Below the pieces are notes generated by a model that had not been told where the DNA came from, did no database searches, and was given only the letters and a program-made list of their open reading frames with translations. Positions 61,292-64,000 of a stretch of 64,000 nt of DNA are shown piece after piece; the stretch's first letter is position 1, and each line of letters opens with the position of its first letter. The stretch is from Maribacter sp. (lineage in GTDB: Bacteria; Bacteroidota; Bacteroidia; Flavobacteriales; Flavobacteriaceae): NCBI GenBank assembly GCA_020629415.1, contig JAHDDL010000002.1, forward strand, positions 1-64,000, read 5' to 3'. Made by a program: the position numbers and the translations under genes.

Positions 61292-62107
61292 TTAGTTGTT
61301 ACCTAAAATTAAAGGTAGACCAGATTCTCCACCACCCACGACAATTACTTTAGAATTAGGTGATTCGGACAACTTTAGAGTAGCATCTATACCTTTGTCC
61401 TGAAGTATTTTATCAGTTAAGGAAGCACTTAAAATTCTGTTGGCATCTGCTTTACCTTGGGCTTCAATAGTTACTTTTTCCGCTTCTTTCTTGGCCGTTA
61501 CCAAACGAAACTCATACTCCAAAGATTCCTGTTCTTGGCGCAACTTTCGTTCAATAGCCTCTTTAATTGTTGGTGGCAAAGTTACATCACGTACCAATAT
61601 TTCGTTTAATTGAATGTACTCGTCTTCCACAATCTTTTTGGTCTCTTCAAATATTTCAGCTTGAATTGCGTCTCTTTTACTAGAATATAACTGCTCTGGT
61701 GTATAACGACCAACAACAGAACGGGCGGCTGAACGTATAGTTGGCAAAAGAACACGTTGTACGTAATCTTCACCCTTTTCTTGATGTAATTTCCCTAATT
61801 CATTAAACTTAGGCTGAAACCAAGCCGAAGCATCTAATTTTATATCTAGACCATTACTAGAAAGCACATTCATTTTCTCAAAAACTTCTTGTTGCCTTAC
61901 TTCATAAATAAAAACTTTATTCCATGGTGCTACTATATGAAACCCTTCTCCCATTGGAGGTTCATCCGTTACTACACCATCGCCAAATGTTTTGTACAAT
62001 ACTCCCGCTTGACCAGAGTCTATTGTTACAGTTGATTTTGAAATTGCAATTACAATTACAATAAAAATAAATATTGCGGGCAACGCAATCTTAGGTAACT
62101 TATCCAT
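61292..62107 (-). CDS. SPFH/prohibitin-family membrane protein
   Basis: 271 aa. One N-terminal membrane helix (about 7-26, ALPAIFIFIVIVIAIS) precedes the SPFH/Band 7 domain (VTIDSGQAGVLYKTFGDGVV ... GFHIVAPWNKVFIYEVRQQE) and a coiled coil (RQEQESLEYEFRLVTAKKEA). These proteins form ring-shaped membrane scaffolds and often protect membrane proteases or define microdomains. It is 10 nt downstream of the VWA gene, so the two may be cotranscribed. The C-terminus IVVGGGESGLPLILGN is typical for bacterial prohibitin homologues. Confidence 0.88.
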   Translation of the reverse strand: MDKLPKIALPAIFIFIVIVIAISKSTVTIDSGQAGVLYKTFGDGVVTDEPPMGEGFHIVAPWNKVFIYEVRQQEVFEKMNVLSSNGLDIKLDASAWFQPKFNELGKLHQEKGEDYVQRVLLPTIRSAARSVVGRYTPEQLYSSKRDAIQAEIFEETKKIVEDEYIQLNEILVRDVTLPPTIKEAIERKLRQEQESLEYEFRLVTAKKEAEKVTIEAQGKADANRILSASLTDKILQDKGIDATLKLSESPNSKVIVVGGGESGLPLILGNN

Positions 62108-62117
62108 TAGTGTCTAT

Positions 62118-64000
62118 TTAAATTAATCCGTTATATTTTCTGATAAACCATTCTGCAGCAAAGGCTAATATAATAAGCCCTAATAGCAGTTTAAAGTCTA
62201 TCAAAGATACGATATTTTCAGTGCTTTTCTCTGTAGGAACATATGCGTTGTTTTCACTCAAAACCTTCAATACTTCATTTATCTGAGAAGGATAAAATAA
62301 TTTACCTCCGTTATTTTGCACAAGTTTTTCCATTTTTTCATTATCACTTGATACAAACTGATTTTCCATATCAAATTCTGAAATAACAAAATTTCCAGAT
62401 TCTGATTTAGAGTCATTTTTTACAGAAACCACAAACGCATATGACCCGGCTATTAAGTTAGAAAGATCGGCTTCAAAATATTCATTTTTTAAGACCATAG
62501 GAATATTCTTCACCTGATCAGTTGAAGTATTAGTTATACGGATGCTGACTTTCGCATTTTCATCAAACAAAAATGCTTCATCAAAATACGTAGCGGTAAT
62601 AACTGCATTACCGTTACCATCGTAAACTTTTTGGTAGTCAACATTTAATCTAGATTTACTCTTAGCGCTTGTTAGGTAACGCACCAAGTTGCCAATAAAT
62701 TCATCAAAATTATTAAAATCGTTAGTATTTCTGAAGGTCTGCATTCTCCATTTCCAAAGATTTTCACCTAATAAAATAGCCTGTTTACTATTGTTTTTTT
62801 CTGTGACGGTCAGCAACGGTTGTTGTATATCCAACCCTTTTATTCGTGTCCCTAATAGCGTTTCTTGAGTTATATTAAAAGTAACGGGACCAGCATCACT
62901 AGCTAAAGGAGGAAAATCCGTAAGATCAAACTTAGAAATATCATACTTAGGAAACCCATTATTCAAAACACCAAAAACCTCTTGCTCAGGATAGCCACTC
63001 TCTATTTCAAAACCTAAATCAGCATCATTCAGGAAAGAATAATCGGTTTGTAGCCCTGTAACTATAAAGGAATTTGCATTTTTATTTTTGACAAAATCTA
63101 TAGTCTTTTTAAACTGTGAAGTTGGTTGGTAGAGCACAAATAAGTCAATATCATCAAAAATGCTGTTTGCAGTGTTAGATTTTAAAATTTGTACTTCTCG
63201 CTGTTTATTACTTTCTATAGCCTTTTTCAGCGCACCCAGATCTGGATGCAAAATATCTGATATTAATGCAATTTTAGTTTTCTCATCAATAACTTCAATA
63301 CTTGTACTTCTCTTATTATTTTGAACATTACGTTCATTTGGCAGTTTGGTTACTTCTACAACTAAATTTTTAATACCTACGGTATTGGCATCAACATCTA
63401 AGGCAATAGTCTTAAAGTTAGACTCTGAATCTAAATTCAAATTTTGCGTATACACTATCTTATCGTTCATTTTTACCGATAAGTTTGCGGAAATTGCTGT
63501 ATTTCCTTGATAGGAAACATAAGTTTCCAATGGAAATTTATTTTTTAGAAATGCATATTTATTGGTCAGAATAGGTCCTACAGAAATATCTTTATACTTT
63601 GTAGTATCACCAAGGACAACTGCATAAATAGTATTGTTTTGATCTGTTTTAAGATAACTATAATCTTCACCAATGGTTTGGTTACCGTCTGATAACAAGA
63701 TAATTACAGTCTGTTCTCGTGCATAAATTTCTTTTAAGGAAGTAAGTGATTTATTAATATTGGTATTCTTATCCGCAAAAGAAAGACTATCAAAAACATC
63801 TAATGTTGCTCCAAACTTATAAGACGCAATATCAAATATGTCAGTAACCTGTTCAGCGTTTTTTAATTCTGAAACAAAAAGTTCTAAATCACTTGCACTC
63901 TCAGTAATAGAAGTGGAATTATCGGCTAGAATAACCAAATTAGGCTTTTCAAGTGTATATGATTTTCGTAGAAACTTAGGGTTGACCAAAAGTAATAACA
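62118..64000 (-). CDS. VWA-domain membrane protein, 5' end outside window
   Basis: At least 627 codons; the frame continues through the right edge as LLLVNPKF without a start, so the N-terminus, probably with membrane helices, is missing. Near the start a VWA domain has VILADNSTSI (DxSxS variant DNSTS) and IILLSDGNQT. A long beta-rich middle follows, and one C-terminal membrane helix (LLLGLIILAFAAEWFIRKY). This resembles the BatA-like proteins of Bacteroidota, but no MoxR gene is within view on this side. It lies 10 nt upstream of the SPFH gene. Confidence 0.75.
   Translation of the reverse strand, partial: LLLLVNPKFLRKSYTLEKPNLVILADNSTSITESASDLELFVSELKNAEQVTDIFDIASYKFGATLDVFDSLSFADKNTNINKSLTSLKEIYAREQTVIILLSDGNQTIGEDYSYLKTDQNNTIYAVVLGDTTKYKDISVGPILTNKYAFLKNKFPLETYVSYQGNTAISANLSVKMNDKIVYTQNLNLDSESNFKTIALDVDANTVGIKNLVVEVTKLPNERNVQNNKRSTSIEVIDEKTKIALISDILHPDLGALKKAIESNKQREVQILKSNTANSIFDDIDLFVLYQPTSQFKKTIDFVKNKNANSFIVTGLQTDYSFLNDADLGFEIESGYPEQEVFGVLNNGFPKYDISKFDLTDFPPLASDAGPVTFNITQETLLGTRIKGLDIQQPLLTVTEKNNSKQAILLGENLWKWRMQTFRNTNDFNNFDEFIGNLVRYLTSAKSKSRLNVDYQKVYDGNGNAVITATYFDEAFLFDENAKVSIRITNTSTDQVKNIPMVLKNEYFEADLSNLIAGSYAFVVSVKNDSKSESGNFVISEFDMENQFVSSDNEKMEKLVQNNGGKLFYPSQINEVLKVLSENNAYVPTEKSTENIVSLIDFKLLLGLIILAFAAEWFIRKYNGLI

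Overview
The window looks like a chromosome segment of a marine-type member of the Flavobacteriaceae (Bacteroidota). It is AT-rich, has A-rich leaders instead of Shine-Dalgarno sites, and carries the short 287-residue RpoD typical of the phylum. It also has a TonB receptor with a CarboxypepD_reg-like N-terminus next to a DUF4249 lipoprotein, a his operon in the order G-D-C-B-H-A-F-IE, and many phylum-typical intergenic repeats. I cannot name the genus with confidence.

Layout. 1-6445: partial glycosyltransferase, membrane-anchored alpha/beta hydrolase, SF2 helicase, GhrA-like dehydrogenase plus DUF6155. 6618-8234: rpoD, its terminator, and two tandem paralogous microproteins (33 and 32 aa) that I read by hand. 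8235-19242: a six-gene operon on the minus strand (hybrid kinase, receiver, HEAT-repeat membrane protein, processive GT2, LtaS-like phosphatase-superfamily enzyme with TPRs, YaiO-type outer-membrane barrel). It faces a secreted ILEI-GDPD fusion, and I read the set as an uncharacterised synthase-dependent surface-polymer system. 19385-31482: housekeeping genes (M19 dipeptidase, thioesterase, cysE-cysM, corA, truA, an OmpR-type two-component pair, a Calx-beta-like lipoprotein). 31483-35930: a kelch gene remnant, a MoxR-type AAA plus VWA pair, a repeat-packed intergenic stretch and a DUF1853 gene lacking a normal start. 36057-41160: an AT-rich island of short plus-strand genes (TM/coiled-coil protein, Abi/UG-like reverse transcriptase, lipoprotein, class D beta-lactamase, unknown protein) separated by bulged palindromes. 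Several units begin with GTT-type sequences whose complement recurs at their own end, as in integron gene cassettes. No integrase is in the window. 41163-50474: lipoprotein, DUF4249/TonB receptor, ECF sigma/anti-sigma/DUF4097-like operon, VOC-HxlR divergent pair, outer-membrane protein. 50512-61242: GNAT, methyltransferase, then the his operon with a histidine-rich leader peptide and attenuator upstream of hisG. Four or more extra genes sit inside the operon. Two of them are four-helix-bundle (S23/IVS-type) genes, each bracketed by an exact 17-20 nt inverted repeat. 61292-64000: SPFH protein and a partial VWA membrane protein.

Four systems deserve most attention: the cassette array carrying the reverse transcriptase, the inverted-repeat-bounded four-helix-bundle units inside his, the polymer operon with its ILEI-GDPD partner, and the microprotein pair behind rpoD.
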